Assembly (NCBI RefSeq): GCF_014697195.1
Contig: NZ_JACJRJ010000028.1
Span: 18,830 to 82,829, forward strand
Direction: 5' to 3'
From: Cylindrospermum sp. FACHB-282
GTDB lineage: Bacteria > Cyanobacteriota > Cyanobacteriia > Cyanobacteriales > Nostocaceae
Length of the DNA stretch: 64,000 nucleotides
Part shown: in pieces, positions 39,190 to 48,523 of the stretch
Position numbering within the stretch: the first letter of the stretch is position 1
Layout of the letters: each line of letters opens with the position of its first letter
The notes under the pieces: generated by a model
Seen by the model: the letters and a program-made list of their open reading frames with translations, nothing else
The model's database searches: none
What the model was told of the DNA's origin: nothing
Translations under genes and position numbers: made by a program

Positions 39190-40596
39190 TTAAAGCTGCT
39201 TCACTTCAGAAACCAACTTAGCCACCATATCCTTAGCGCTACCAAATAACATCGTCGTTTTATCCTTATAAAACAACTCATTATCTACACCGGCAAAACC
39301 GGTACTCATCCCGCGCTTAATTACAATTGTTTGCTTTGCTCGATCAACTTCCAAAATCGGCATCCCATAAATTGGGCTACTAACATCAGTACGCGCCGCA
39401 GGATTTACAACATCATTTGCCCCAATTACTAAAGCTACATCTGCTTGTTCAAACTGGGGATTAATATCATCCATGTCGTATAACTGGGTATAAGCTACAT
39501 TTGCTTCAGCTAGCAATACGTTCATGTGTCCCGGCATTCTTCCCGCTACAGGGTGAATGGCATACTTAACATCAACACCCATCCGTTCTAGTTGATCTGC
39601 CAACTCGCGGACGCTATGCTGTGCTTGAGCAACTGCCATCCCGTAACCGGGGACAATTACTACAGAACGAGCATAACCTAACATCATCGCTCCTTCTTCG
39701 GGATCGATGCTGCGGACGGTTTGATCGGTTGCGCCACCAGCCGCAGCACCACCACCTGTAGCTGAACCTGAACCGAAAGCGCTGAACAGCACACTGAAGA
39801 GGGAGCGGTTCATTGCTTTACACATAATCTCGGTGAGAATTAAGCCGGAAGCTCCCACCAATGCGCCGGCGATGATTAACATATTGTTCATCACCACGAA
39901 ACCAGCCGCTGCTGCTGCTACACCTGATAAGGAGTTTAACAGGGAAATTACTACGGGCATATCGCCGCCACCAATGGGGATGACGAACATTACACCCAAC
40001 ACCAAGGAAACGGCAACTACGGCGAGGAATACGGGCAGGCTATCTGGTGTGATGAGTAAATAGGCACTTCCCGCCAAATATGTCCCCAGTAGTAAGAGGT
40101 TAAATGGTTGCTGGAATGGAAAGGTAATTGGGGAACCGCTGATTAAACCTTGCAATTTGGCGAAGGCTAGAAAACTACCTGTGAAGGTGACACCACCGAT
40201 TAACACGTCCAATAACATGGAAATGTTGACATCTAGGGGTATGGGTGCTGAAGAATCCAGCAATCTCCAAAATTCAGCTACGGCGACTAGTGCGGATGCT
40301 GCACCGCCTAAGCCGTTGAGTAAGCCCACCATTTGGGGCATTTCGGTCATTTGGACTTTGTAAGCGGCGATCGCACCCAGGACTGATCCTATGGCCAAAC
40401 CTATCAAAATCATCTCGTAATTTAATACGTGCTGATCTAACATTGTGGCAGCGATCGCCAGCAACATCCCCACAGCAGCGACAACGTTACCGTTTCTGGC
40501 TGTAGCGGGAGAACCCAGCTTTTTCAAACCGAGAATGAATAAAGATGCAGCGACTAAGTACGTCAGCTGAATGCCAGTTGGTAAAAAGTCGCTCAC
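39190..40596 (-). CDS. pntB: NAD(P) transhydrogenase subunit beta
   Basis: 468 residues. About nine membrane helices (1-270) form the beta part of the proton channel, followed by the NADP(H)-binding domain III (about 290-465) with VIVPGYGMAVAQAQ and VALVIGANDVVNP. With the alpha subunits it couples proton flow to hydride transfer from NADH to NADP+. The start codon overlaps the end of the upstream alpha-2 gene by 4 bases. Last gene of the three-gene operon. Confidence 0.96.
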   Translation of the reverse strand: MSDFLPTGIQLTYLVAASLFILGLKKLGSPATARNGNVVAAVGMLLAIAATMLDQHVLNYEMILIGLAIGSVLGAIAAYKVQMTEMPQMVGLLNGLGGAASALVAVAEFWRLLDSSAPIPLDVNISMLLDVLIGGVTFTGSFLAFAKLQGLISGSPITFPFQQPFNLLLLGTYLAGSAYLLITPDSLPVFLAVVAVSLVLGVMFVIPIGGGDMPVVISLLNSLSGVAAAAAGFVVMNNMLIIAGALVGASGLILTEIMCKAMNRSLFSVLFSAFGSGSATGGGAAAGGATDQTVRSIDPEEGAMMLGYARSVVIVPGYGMAVAQAQHSVRELADQLERMGVDVKYAIHPVAGRMPGHMNVLLAEANVAYTQLYDMDDINPQFEQADVALVIGANDVVNPAARTDVSSPIYGMPILEVDRAKQTIVIKRGMSTGFAGVDNELFYKDKTTMLFGSAKDMVAKLVSEVKQL

Positions 40597-40886
40597 GCCT
40601 TAATCTCCTTTTTCTTGAACATTTGCAACATTCTGTCTGTGACTAAAAAACCACCCACGACGTTGACGGTTGCCAGTACTACGGCAATCAAACCGAGAAT
40701 TACTGACAAATTCGTCTCTCTAGCGCCAGCAGCCACCATCGCCCCCAGTACCGCAATGCCAGAAATCGCGTTTGAGCCTGACATTAAGGGGGTGTGTAGG
40801 GTAGGGGGTATTTTGTTGATGACTTCAAAACCAATGAAAGATGCCAAAACAAATACAAACAATGCAGCAATTAATGCTTCTGTCAT
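40593..40886 (-). CDS. pntA2: NAD(P) transhydrogenase subunit alpha, membrane part (alpha-2)
   Basis: 97 residues with three hydrophobic helices (MTEALIAALFVFVLASF, then NAISGIAVLGAMVAAG, then a third), matching the C-terminal membrane domain of E. coli PntA. In cyanobacteria the alpha subunit is split into two genes, as here. The start is ATG 40886: an AAGGAG sits about 11 bases upstream, inside what would be coding sequence if the ATG at 40910 were used. Confidence 0.92.
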   Translation of the reverse strand: MTEALIAALFVFVLASFIGFEVINKIPPTLHTPLMSGSNAISGIAVLGAMVAAGARETNLSVILGLIAVVLATVNVVGGFLVTDRMLQMFKKKEIKA

Positions 40887-40910
40887 GAAATAAAATCTCC
40901 TTCGAGTCAT

Positions 40911-41036
40911 TAGTCATTGGTCATTAGTCATTGGCCATTGGGATTGGGGAACAGGTGATTAATTTCCATTAGCGATTACCCATTACCCATTACCCATTAC
41001 TGATTACCCATTACCCATTAGCGATTACCCATTACC
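40911..41036. repeat. Heptamer STRR between the two alpha-subunit genes
   Basis: Tandem CCATTAC units with degenerate copies (GCGATTAC, TGATTAC) from 40971 up to the stop codon of the alpha-1 gene, preceded by CATTAGT/CATTGGT units. It separates co-transcribed genes within the pnt operon. Confidence 0.85.
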
Positions 41037-42189
41037 TAACTGCCAAGGCTTGCAGTGCATCCTTGACTCGTTGATTTCTAATTTCGCCGGCGTGGGTAAC
41101 ACAAGCTGCATCAACGATGTCGTCGGCAAGGTTCACCTGTAAGGCTTTGTCTTTAATCAGCAGTTGCATCAGTGATGTGATGTTTTTGGCATACAATTGG
41201 CTGGCGTGGACTGGCATCGATGATGGCAGATTGATGGGGCCGATGATTGTCACGCCGTTCCAGACAATATCTTTGCCGGGATCAGTGCAGGCGCAGTTCC
41301 CGCCTTGTTCGGCGGCTAAATCTACAATTACTGAACCTGGTTTCATTTGTGCCACCATTTCTTCTGTGACAAGTATTGGTGCTTTTCTGCCAGGGACTTG
41401 GGCCGTAGTGATCACAATATCGGAATTTTTGACGTGCTCGGCAACAACTTCTTGGGTGCGTTGTTTGCTAGCTTCGGAGATTTCTTTGGCGTAACCACCA
41501 GCGGCGGTTGTTTCTTCTTCAAGTTTGACTTCGACGAATTTCGCCCCTAAGCTTTGGACTTCTTCTTTAACGGCTGGACGGATGTCAAAGGCTTCTACTA
41601 CGGCTCCTAGGCGTCTAGCGGTGGCGATCGCTTGCAATCCTGCCACACCTGCTCCCATGATAAATACTTTCGCTGGGGCGATGGTGCCGGCGGCTGTGGT
41701 TAACATTGGGAAATATTTTGGTAATGCCGCAGCAGCAATCAATACTGCTTTATAGCCTGCTAGTGAAGCTTGGGAGGACAAAGCATCCATACTTTGCGCC
41801 CTCGTGCTGCGGGGAATCAATTCCATCCCCAAGGCTGTGACTTTACGATTTGCCAGTTGCTGGGCTATCACTGGATTACCCAAGGGATTGAGGAAGCTAA
41901 TTAAGACAGATCCAACTTTCAGCAAATCAATTTCTGACCGTCCATCTTCTCGTTCTTCGGGTGGGCTAACTTTGAGCAGGATATCTGCTTCGCCCCATAA
42001 TGTGGCAGGATCGCTAATTATTGTGGCTCCTGCGGCTTCATAGTCTGCATCATTAAAAAAGGCTCGCTCTCCCGCACCCTTTTCTACCCATACTTCCAAA
42101 CCTTGTTTTACCAACCGGGCCACGGTGTCAGGAATCAATGCTACACGACGTTCCCAAACTTCAATTTCTTTAGCAACTGCTATTTTCAT
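41032..42189 (-). CDS. pntA: NAD(P) transhydrogenase subunit alpha, NAD-binding part (alpha-1)
   Basis: 385 residues, soluble domain I that binds NAD(H). It belongs to the alanine dehydrogenase/PNT family: MKIAVAKEIEVWERRVALIP at the N-terminus, RSTRAQSMDALSSQA near 128, and the Rossmann loop FIMGAGVAGLQAIATARRLG near 172. AGGAGATTTC precedes ATG 42189. First gene of the operon; the membrane part is encoded separately after an STRR. Confidence 0.95.
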   Translation of the reverse strand: MKIAVAKEIEVWERRVALIPDTVARLVKQGLEVWVEKGAGERAFFNDADYEAAGATIISDPATLWGEADILLKVSPPEEREDGRSEIDLLKVGSVLISFLNPLGNPVIAQQLANRKVTALGMELIPRSTRAQSMDALSSQASLAGYKAVLIAAAALPKYFPMLTTAAGTIAPAKVFIMGAGVAGLQAIATARRLGAVVEAFDIRPAVKEEVQSLGAKFVEVKLEEETTAAGGYAKEISEASKQRTQEVVAEHVKNSDIVITTAQVPGRKAPILVTEEMVAQMKPGSVIVDLAAEQGGNCACTDPGKDIVWNGVTIIGPINLPSSMPVHASQLYAKNITSLMQLLIKDKALQVNLADDIVDAACVTHAGEIRNQRVKDALQALAVR

Positions 42190-42943
42190 GAAATCTCCTG
42201 GAGATAAGTACCTAATATCTGCTAACTATGGAATTTTCCCGATGAGGGTTTTCCCGCACTGATAGCCCATAGCCGGGCAGTATCAGCCATGATTTTTTCG
42301 CTTTAGATTGAACCTTGAAATTTTGCTTTCCCACTCTGAGTTCTCCCGGCAAAAGCTAACTTTGCCGCTTGCAGACGTCATAATTCCAGATAGTTGCAAA
42401 CCGGTTTACATACTGCACATCCTATGTTGCTTCCCCAATTTTCCATCTTGGTCTTTAGCTTCTTTTAGGGATTGAAAAAATTTGGTATTACTTTCTGACA
42501 TAAGTGCAATATTGATCAAATTTCTCCAGCTTGATAATTTCCCAATTAATTTTTTAATGATTGCTGCTTTCGTTCAAGCTATTTTAATCAATTTATCCTA
42601 AGTTAAGTGGCGATCGCCAATGGTATAACTCAATTTTTATAACAAAGCCCTTGATTTTATATACACTTATACATATTTGTCAACACTAACAAATCACTAC
42701 TGTGTTTCTATCTACTGCCCATTTGCTCGCGCCGATGACCTAGAGGGCATCAAGTCCAACAATAATAGGTAAAATTTATTGCATCTTGTGTAGGCGATCG
42801 CTCAAGACTCTAAAGATAATGGCACTTTTTGCGAGCATTTCACGTCAATTGTCATGAAGTCAGAGTAAAGTTTAGTTAAGAATACTAACGCTCATTTATT
42901 GAGATTACAGACTTACCATACTATCTGCTAGAGGAGTTTAACT
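42190..42943. other. Long intergenic region between pntA and DUF2808 gene
   Basis: 754 bases between divergent genes. No supported gene, and no strong hairpin or tandem repeat stands out; several GCGATCGCC sites occur. Both promoters must be here. The length suggests unseen regulation or a small RNA, but there is no direct evidence. Confidence 0.4.
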
Positions 42944-43456
42944 ATGCGACGTGTACTTTCTACCTTAGCTGTAACTGGCTGTTTATTAACTGCTTTCCCA
43001 GTGATGACCTGGGGGCAAACCTTACCTGGATTAACACTGTTTAGCGGCGTCAAAAGCGAAAATCAGTTGCCCTTTCGGTTAGATTTTGGTGGACAAACCA
43101 ATAGCACGGATCGCTACATCTTAAGAATTCCTGCCCAAAAGATGAAATTGGCAGTTGCCCAATTTGCCGTTACCTACCCAAATTATTACAAAGGAAGTTT
43201 TGATACCAAAAATATTGCAGTCAAGGTCAAAGGGAAAAAAGTTCCCCTAGCTGAGGTGAAGTGGAATAAAGAAGGTCGCGTCCTGGAAATATTTCCTCAA
43301 GAGCCAGTGCCAGCAGGTAGTAAGGTGGAGTTAGTATTATCTAACGTGCAAAACCCATCCTTCGGTGGAGTTTATTATTTCAATTGCCAGATTCTCTCCC
43401 CCGGCGATGTACCCCTACTACGTTACTTGGGCACCTGGATTTTGAGCATTTCTTGA
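42944..43456 (+). CDS. Exported DUF2808 protein
   Basis: 170 residues. A signal peptide (about 1-25, cleavage after TWG-Q) is followed by one DUF2808 domain (about 50-150), predicted beta-sandwich (RYILRIPAQKMKLAVAQFAV, VELVLSNVQNPSFGGVYYF). DUF2808 occurs almost only in cyanobacteria, function unknown, probably periplasmic. GAGGAG is upstream of ATG 42944. The rpmH cluster follows on the same strand with its own leader. Confidence 0.88.
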   Translation: MRRVLSTLAVTGCLLTAFPVMTWGQTLPGLTLFSGVKSENQLPFRLDFGGQTNSTDRYILRIPAQKMKLAVAQFAVTYPNYYKGSFDTKNIAVKVKGKKVPLAEVKWNKEGRVLEIFPQEPVPAGSKVELVLSNVQNPSFGGVYYFNCQILSPGDVPLLRYLGTWILSIS

Positions 43457-43591
43457 TTTGTGGACAGTAGTCAGTTGTTACTCATAACTGGTTGCTAGTA
43501 AATTTTTTCCCTAAATCCGGTTTTCTCACCATTAAAGTGATAAAATTACAGATTGTGACTTTTTATAAAAATCGCCTAAGAGGAGAACAGT

Positions 43592-43726
43592 ATGCAGCGC
43601 ACCCTGGGCGGCACTTGCCGTAAGAGAAAAAGAACATCTGGATTTCGCGCCAGAATGCGGACACCAGACGGGAGAAACGTGATCAGCGCCAGGAGAAGAA
43701 AGGGACGCCATCGTCTGAGCGTTTAG
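43592..43726 (+). CDS. rpmH: 50S ribosomal protein L34
   Basis: 44 residues, [20 protein letters not shown] with the basic tail ending GRHRLSV: unmistakable L34. AGGAG lies 8 bases before ATG 43592. Only Cys9 is unusual against the common Asn at that position. rnpA follows after 25 bases, the arrangement found in nearly all bacteria. Confidence 0.97.
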   Translation: MQRTLGGTCRKRKRTSGFRARMRTPDGRNVISARRRKGRHRLSV

Positions 43727-43751
43727 GGTATAACCTGCAAAAAGAACAGCT

Positions 43752-44153
43752 GTGGCCTTGCCCAAAGCAAATCGACTAAAATCCCGAAAAGATTTCCAGG
43801 CAGTTTTCCGGGAAGGAATTCGGCGTCAAAGCTCTCATTTCACATTGAGAGCCTTGAAACCACGGCGTTTGAAAGAGCCTTCTTTGGATGCTGCCGCGAA
43901 AGCTAATCTTGTCAGTACGCAAATTGGCATTTCCATTAGCACCAAAGTTAGCAAACGAGCAGTAGTCCGCAACAAAATCAAGCGCCAGATTACCGCGGCT
44001 TTTTATGAATTGTTGCCCAAATTATCACGAGGATGGCGGCTAGTAGTAGTTGTAAAACCAACGGCAGCAGAATCTAAGTGCGGAAGCCAACAATTTCTGC
44101 AAGAATTAGAGCAGTTGTTGGCACAAGCAGAGGTTTTCGATGGGCATTCGTGA
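43752..44153 (+). CDS. rnpA: Ribonuclease P protein component
   Basis: 133 residues, basic. RnpA features: LPKANRLKSRKDFQAVFREG at the N-terminus and the RNA-binding RNR-like motif KRAVVRNKIKRQITAAF near 74-90. It binds the RNase P RNA to mature tRNA 5' ends. The start is a GTG at 43752. Its 3' end overlaps the PH-domain gene by 14 bases. Confidence 0.96.
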   Translation: MALPKANRLKSRKDFQAVFREGIRRQSSHFTLRALKPRRLKEPSLDAAAKANLVSTQIGISISTKVSKRAVVRNKIKRQITAAFYELLPKLSRGWRLVVVVKPTAAESKCGSQQFLQELEQLLAQAEVFDGHS

Positions 44154-44529
44154 AGAAATTTATTATGAAGGTGGGCCCCATATTGGGGATTTAATCATCA
44201 ATCTGTTAATTGGGCTAACCGTGGTTGGTATACCATTGACAGTTGGGGCAATTGTCAGGGCTTTGTGGCTGCGCTTCCGCATCACTGACCGCCGAATTAC
44301 TGTGATGGGTGGTTGGATGGGGCGCGATCGCACTGACGTAATTTATTCAGAAATTGTCAAAGTTGTCAAAGTCCCCCGTGGTATTGGCGCTTGGGGCGAT
44401 ATGGCTCTTACCCTGAGAAATGGCAGCTTGCTAGAAATGCGGGCTGTACCCAATTTTCGGGAAGTCTATGACTACATTAGCGAAAGAATTGCTACCAAAA
44501 ATGCCCAGTCTACTAATATTGCTAAGTAG
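44140..44529 (+). CDS. PH domain membrane protein
   Basis: 129 residues: one membrane helix pair (about 18-42, LIINLLIGLTVVGIPLTVGA) followed by a bacterial PH (bPH2) domain (about 48-120, RITDRRITVMGGWMGRDRTD). Overlap with rnpA and position before yidC are conserved in cyanobacteria in my recollection, pointing to a role linked to membrane insertion or to the cluster's expression. Function unknown. Confidence 0.85.
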   Translation: MGIREEIYYEGGPHIGDLIINLLIGLTVVGIPLTVGAIVRALWLRFRITDRRITVMGGWMGRDRTDVIYSEIVKVVKVPRGIGAWGDMALTLRNGSLLEMRAVPNFREVYDYISERIATKNAQSTNIAK

Positions 44530-44768
44530 TCAGCTAGGCTAGTGGACTATGGTGGGAATGAAACGAGCATTCAAAATTAACCAGAAGCTGATGATATAAG
44601 ATTTTTGAATTTTGTTCGCGGAGCGTGCGGTCGGCTCTATTTTGAATTTTGAATTTCGACTTCCGGTTGTGTGCGGCTATCCGTAGCTAACGCTAGTCGC
44701 ATACTAATCATGATTTAGATAAATTAGATTCAGTTCAGTTTAAAGTACCTCAGGTTTAATTCAGAATA

Positions 44769-45920
44769 ATGGATTTTGGTATCGGGTTTCTCTCGAACAA
44801 CGTCATGCTGCCAATCATAGACTTTTTCTATGGTATTGTGCCTAGCTATGGATTGGCGATCGTGGCCTTGACATTGATAGTCCGCTTCGCCCTCTATCCC
44901 CTAAGTGCTGGATCAATTCGCAGCATGAGACGGATGAGAGTTGTGCAGCCTCTAATGCAAAAGCGGATGGCAGAAGCCAAAGAGCGGTATAAAGACGATC
45001 CGCAAAAGCAGCAGGAGGAAATGGTCAATGTCCAAAAAGAATTTGGCAACCCATTAGCAGGATGTTTGCCACTGCTGTTACAAATGCCAGTGTTATTGGC
45101 GTTGTTTGCTACTTTGCGGGGTTCACCTTTTTCTGGTGTAAACTACTCCGTTAATCTGCAAGTCTTTCCCGCTGAACAAATCGAGCGAATTCAACCCCAA
45201 GCCTTTGCCACTCCTCCCCAAAACATCTACATTGCTGATGGGGAACACGCTCGTATTACTGCAATCCTTCCTGGAGGCAGCAAATTGGCAGTAGGCGAAA
45301 AAACCAAGATTGAATATCAGACTCTTGAAGGCAAACCATTTCAGGTGCTCTTAGCAGAACACCCAGAAAATCAGTTAACTCCTCAGTGGACAATCACCAA
45401 AGGAGAAGATCGGGTCAAAATCGATGCTGAGGGCAATATTGAAGCCTTACAGGCAGGAGACGTGACAATTCAAGGCTCAATCCCTGGATTAGCAGCAAAT
45501 AAAGGATTTCTCTTTATCGATGCTTTAGGTAGGGTGGGTGCAGTTGATCCCGATGGCAAAGTCCACTGGGATATCGTCTCGATGATCGTCTTCTTTGGCA
45601 TCAGTCTTTACGTTAGCCAATTGCTTTCTGGGCAAAATTCCAGCGGTGGCAACCCGCAGCAAGATACGGTTAACAAAATCACCCCAGTCATCTTTTCTGG
45701 GATGTTTCTGTTTTTCCCTCTACCTGCCGGGGTGCTGATGTATATGGTGATTGGTAATATTTTCCAAACCTTGCAAACCTATATTCTCTCCCGCGAACCT
45801 CTACCGGAGGAACTACAAAAAATTGTAGAAATCCAGGAAAAGGAAAAAGAAGCAGCAAGCGCAGAACCTAAGACGTTGCCGTTTGAGCCAAAAAGTTCTA
45901 AGAAAAAGGCTACAAGCTGA
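44769..45920 (+). CDS. yidC: Membrane protein insertase YidC with extended lumenal loop
   Basis: 383 residues. YidC/Oxa1/Alb3 core: first helix near 20-45, the cytosolic hairpin [20 protein letters not shown] (about 57-76), [18 protein letters not shown] near 110, and the last helices from 275 to 355. Between helices 2 and 3 there is an insert of about 130 residues (about 140-265), part of it like a bacterial Ig-like (BIG2) fold: [35 protein letters not shown]. The C-terminal tail is charged ([19 protein letters not shown]). It inserts photosystem and respiratory subunits into cytoplasmic and thylakoid membranes. jag follows after 2 bases. Confidence 0.95.
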   Translation: MDFGIGFLSNNVMLPIIDFFYGIVPSYGLAIVALTLIVRFALYPLSAGSIRSMRRMRVVQPLMQKRMAEAKERYKDDPQKQQEEMVNVQKEFGNPLAGCLPLLLQMPVLLALFATLRGSPFSGVNYSVNLQVFPAEQIERIQPQAFATPPQNIYIADGEHARITAILPGGSKLAVGEKTKIEYQTLEGKPFQVLLAEHPENQLTPQWTITKGEDRVKIDAEGNIEALQAGDVTIQGSIPGLAANKGFLFIDALGRVGAVDPDGKVHWDIVSMIVFFGISLYVSQLLSGQNSSGGNPQQDTVNKITPVIFSGMFLFFPLPAGVLMYMVIGNIFQTLQTYILSREPLPEELQKIVEIQEKEKEAASAEPKTLPFEPKSSKKKATS

Positions 45921-45922
45921 TC

Positions 45923-46441
45923 ATGAGCACTAGTACTATGGCGCGAGGTGAGCAGTGGTTAAAAACACTGCTCGAACTCACAAGTATAAATACAGGGGTT
46001 AGGGGTAGTTTAGAAACTACCCCATCTTTAAGCAATGATTCTTCAGAAACCGAGAGCTATTGGTTGACGATTGATAGCACCAACTTGACGCTGGCAGAAA
46101 TCAGGCTGTTAATTGGCGCTGATGGTTCTGTGTTAGATGCGATTCAGTATCTAGCAAATTCGGTTCTCAATTTGAACCAACCAGAGGAGCAGCAAGCCTC
46201 TTACACCATTGAGTTGAATGGCTACCGCGTCAAAAGACAAGCGGAAATTCGCGCTTTAGCTGAAACAGCAGTAGAAGAAGTACGCTCTCTTGGTCAAGAA
46301 GTGGAAATTAAATCTCTCAGTTCGGCTGAACGGCGGCAAATTCACACTTTTTTGAAGGACTTTCCTGATTTGGAAACCTTTAGTCGTGGTAAAGAGCCAA
46401 ACCGCCATTTGGTAATTCGTCCAGCGATTGAAGCTAGCTGA
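45923..46441 (+). CDS. jag: Jag/KhpB-like RNA-binding protein (KH and R3H)
   Basis: 172 residues. A KH domain (about 45-105) with the GxxG loop in LIGADGSVLDAIQYLAN and a C-terminal R3H domain (about 108-172, with SAERRQIHTFLKDF). This is the cyanobacterial form of Jag/KhpB, lacking the Jag-N domain seen in Firmicutes. It probably binds mRNA and small RNAs. Starts 2 bases after the yidC stop; the more conserved part begins at Met6. Confidence 0.9.
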   Translation: MSTSTMARGEQWLKTLLELTSINTGVRGSLETTPSLSNDSSETESYWLTIDSTNLTLAEIRLLIGADGSVLDAIQYLANSVLNLNQPEEQQASYTIELNGYRVKRQAEIRALAETAVEEVRSLGQEVEIKSLSSAERRQIHTFLKDFPDLETFSRGKEPNRHLVIRPAIEAS

Positions 46442-46538
46442 TTGAGTACAAAATCTCTAAGCGCTAAAATAAAGATGTAGTAACAGCAGAAATGCTGGTC
46501 ATCAAGATAACTTTTCGTGAGGGTGTCTCACAAATCCT

Positions 46539-47048
46539 ATGGACGCAATTTTTATTCCGCAGCTAACTAAGGCCCCGGAGCGGACAGAGGAAATTCAAGT
46601 TCAGGAGTTTCTGCCTGGTTTGGAAACTTTGACACCTGTACGCGGTAGTCTCCGCGTGCGGCATCAAGGTACTTTTTTGGAAGTGTCCGTTCAGGCAGAA
46701 ACAATTATCACTTGTACTTGCAACCGCTGCTTGCAGCAATACAATCAACGTTTGGCCCTTGATACCCAGGAAATTATCTGGTTGGATGAAACGGCTAATG
46801 AAGACCAAGACTTACCTCTAGAGAGAGAAGTGACTGTGGAAGATTTGGTTGAAACTGTCTCACCAGAGGGTTATTTTTATCCCAGCGAGTGGTTGTATGA
46901 GCAGATGTGTTTAGCAGTACCTCAAAGGCAATTATGCGATCGCAAATGTCCAGGTATTAAACCTGTTGCTGCTAATACTCCTGAAAAGCCGATTGACCGT
47001 CGTTGGGCTTCTTTACAAAACTTAAAAAACCAACTTCCAGAATCCTAA
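46539..47048 (+). CDS. YceD family (DUF177) protein
   Basis: 169 residues. DUF177/YceD fold with RGSLRVRHQGTFLEVSVQAE, the metal-like site CTCNRCLQQY (near 60-69), and a second Cys group CLAVPQRQLCDRKC (near 126-139). In other bacteria the family is needed for 23S rRNA processing and usually precedes rpmF (L32); here no rpmF follows, but the gene closes an rpmH-containing cluster. Confidence 0.88.
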   Translation: MDAIFIPQLTKAPERTEEIQVQEFLPGLETLTPVRGSLRVRHQGTFLEVSVQAETIITCTCNRCLQQYNQRLALDTQEIIWLDETANEDQDLPLEREVTVEDLVETVSPEGYFYPSEWLYEQMCLAVPQRQLCDRKCPGIKPVAANTPEKPIDRRWASLQNLKNQLPES

Positions 47049-47172
47049 GCCGCTTGATAATTTTGTCAAGAACTCAAGTCAAGAATTTGAGTAATAGCTA
47101 GTGAAACTATCACTAAAGAAATTAGACTAGGACTTACGCACCGTAGAAATTTACCCTCTGTTTAGGCTTTTT

Positions 47173-47333
47173 TGTTGCGTTAGGGAACGCATCCTACCTG
47201 TAGTGGCGTGACGCTAAAATAGTGCAATAGATTTTCGGTCTTTGTTCTTGTTCAATCAAGTTTCGAGCATTTTTCTAAAGCAACATTTAAGGCGTGTCAC
47301 GCCAGTAGGGTGCGTTCCCTAACGCACGAATTT
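47173..47333. repeat. Inverted-repeat element (MITE-like)
   Basis: Left arm TGCGTTAGGGAACGCATCCT followed by CTGTAGTGGCGTGACGC; the right arm, ending at about 47333, is its imperfect complement (GGCGTGTCACGCCAGTAGGG then TGCGTTCCCTAACGCAC). Arms of about 40 bases flank an A/T-rich centre without coding capacity. A fragment in reverse orientation is at 20335-20382. Confidence 0.75.
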
Positions 47334-47392
47334 AGTGCGCTACCTGACAAAAGATGATCAAACGCACTCGATTATTCCTTTGATTGAACTAA

Positions 47393-47746
47393 TATCTACT
47401 TTATCCAGAAGCGATATCAGCGATAATTAATGAAGAAGCTACATGGTTAGAAACACCTGCCACCATAACTCAAATTCAGGAATATCTCGACAAAATCAAG
47501 CAGGAAAAAAGCCATTTGCTTCCAGGTGTCAAAAAAGAAGATGTTTCTGATGATAATTGGTTGTCTAAGATTCATGGGGCGAGTATTCTTGAAAAGGTGT
47601 TCCAAGAATTGTGTGAAAATTTATTAGAGTTTAGAAAAACTAAACACTCGTACAAAATTACAAAATGGCTAATTAAAAATCAGCCTGAGTTTTTGTCTAA
47701 ACTGGCGGAAGAGTTGAAAATATGCTTGAGTAAAGATAAGCCGTGA
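47393..47746 (+). pseudogene. 5'-truncated gene remnant
   Basis: The frame is open from just after TAA (47390-47392) to the stop at 47746, 117 codons. It reads YLLYPEAISAIINEEATWLE, then a charged helical protein, but has no ATG or GTG at its 5' end; the first usable codon is a TTG at 47516, mid-helix. The beginning seems lost, perhaps by arrival of the inverted-repeat element just upstream (47173-47333). Family not recognised. Confidence 0.5.
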
Positions 47747-47773
47747 TTTTTAAGCTGATTATATAATCTAAAA

Positions 47774-47804
47774 GATCCCCGACTTCTTAGAGAAGTCGGG
47801 GATC
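47774..47804. repeat. Perfect 14-bp hairpin
   Basis: GATCCCCGACTTCT and AGAAGTCGGGGATC with a TAG loop. No T-run follows on either strand, so it looks more like a repeated hairpin element than a simple terminator. A half-palindrome of the 20538 family follows at 47827-47848. Confidence 0.7.
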
Positions 47805-47947
47805 TGAGTTACTTGCTTGATTTTCACAAATAAAATAGGATTGCTATATCTCTCACATCTGTCTGAAATTTTAATCTCAGGCTAATAGCTAAAGTTTACT
47901 AAAGTGGACTAAATATATTTATCAGTCCACTTCAGCAATATCTGATT

Positions 47948-48523
47948 CTAGTTACTAGGGTTAACTTTTTGCACAATAATCATTCCCCGTGAACGATCTG
48001 AGGCAGAATCTTTGTCTACACAGGCATCATACATACGCTTTGCAGAGCATTTCCAAAACCGTGTATATCGTTTGGGGTTAGTATCGGCTACCGTAATCTC
48101 TTGGGTTGCGGAATCATAATCAGCTAATAAAGAAAAATGTCCACCTTCTAATGCCGAATTGTTGTGAGCAATTTTAGTATTAAAGTTGAGAATATGGATG
48201 TCATTTTCATTTAGAACAGCATTTTCAATTTCTTTAGTGAATGCATCAAATGTCATGCTTGACTTATCAAAATGCTCAACTTTTGCAGAGAGTGGTAAGC
48301 CTGCGGCCTCAATATATTTAATACAGGTATCATAGGTTTCTGCCAGAGTCATTCCATCATCAAGAACAGAAGCAATTGGCAACTGGGTGACATAGAATAA
48401 ATCATCAACTGATGTTGGATAACCTAAAGAACTTAAAGCATAAGCGAGGGCGGTTACATTACAACATCTGAGAGGTTGTTGAAACTCTGTCAATTTGATT
48501 TTTAGTAAATCTTTGCTGGGCAT
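47948..48523 (-). CDS. Phytochelatin synthase-like C83 peptidase
   Basis: 191 residues. The papain-like triad of the C83 family can be placed: Cys21 (PLRCCNVTALAYALSSLGY), His129 (GGHFSLLADYD) and Asp147 (VADTNPKRY). The Cys-His and His-Asp spacings (108 and 18) agree with those I recall for plant phytochelatin synthase (106 and 18). Only the catalytic domain is present, as in bacterial members that mainly cleave glutathione or act as proteases on glutathione conjugates. There is no signal peptide. It is monocistronic and convergent with the remnant at 47393-47746. C83 membership is inferred from motifs; a bacteriocin-like C39 peptidase is less likely. Confidence 0.75.
   Translation of the reverse strand: MPSKDLLKIKLTEFQQPLRCCNVTALAYALSSLGYPTSVDDLFYVTQLPIASVLDDGMTLAETYDTCIKYIEAAGLPLSAKVEHFDKSSMTFDAFTKEIENAVLNENDIHILNFNTKIAHNNSALEGGHFSLLADYDSATQEITVADTNPKRYTRFWKCSAKRMYDACVDKDSASDRSRGMIIVQKVNPSN

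Noticed and set aside
39833..40363. Plus-strand frames across pntB
   Set aside because: Shadows of the well-supported transhydrogenase gene on the other strand.
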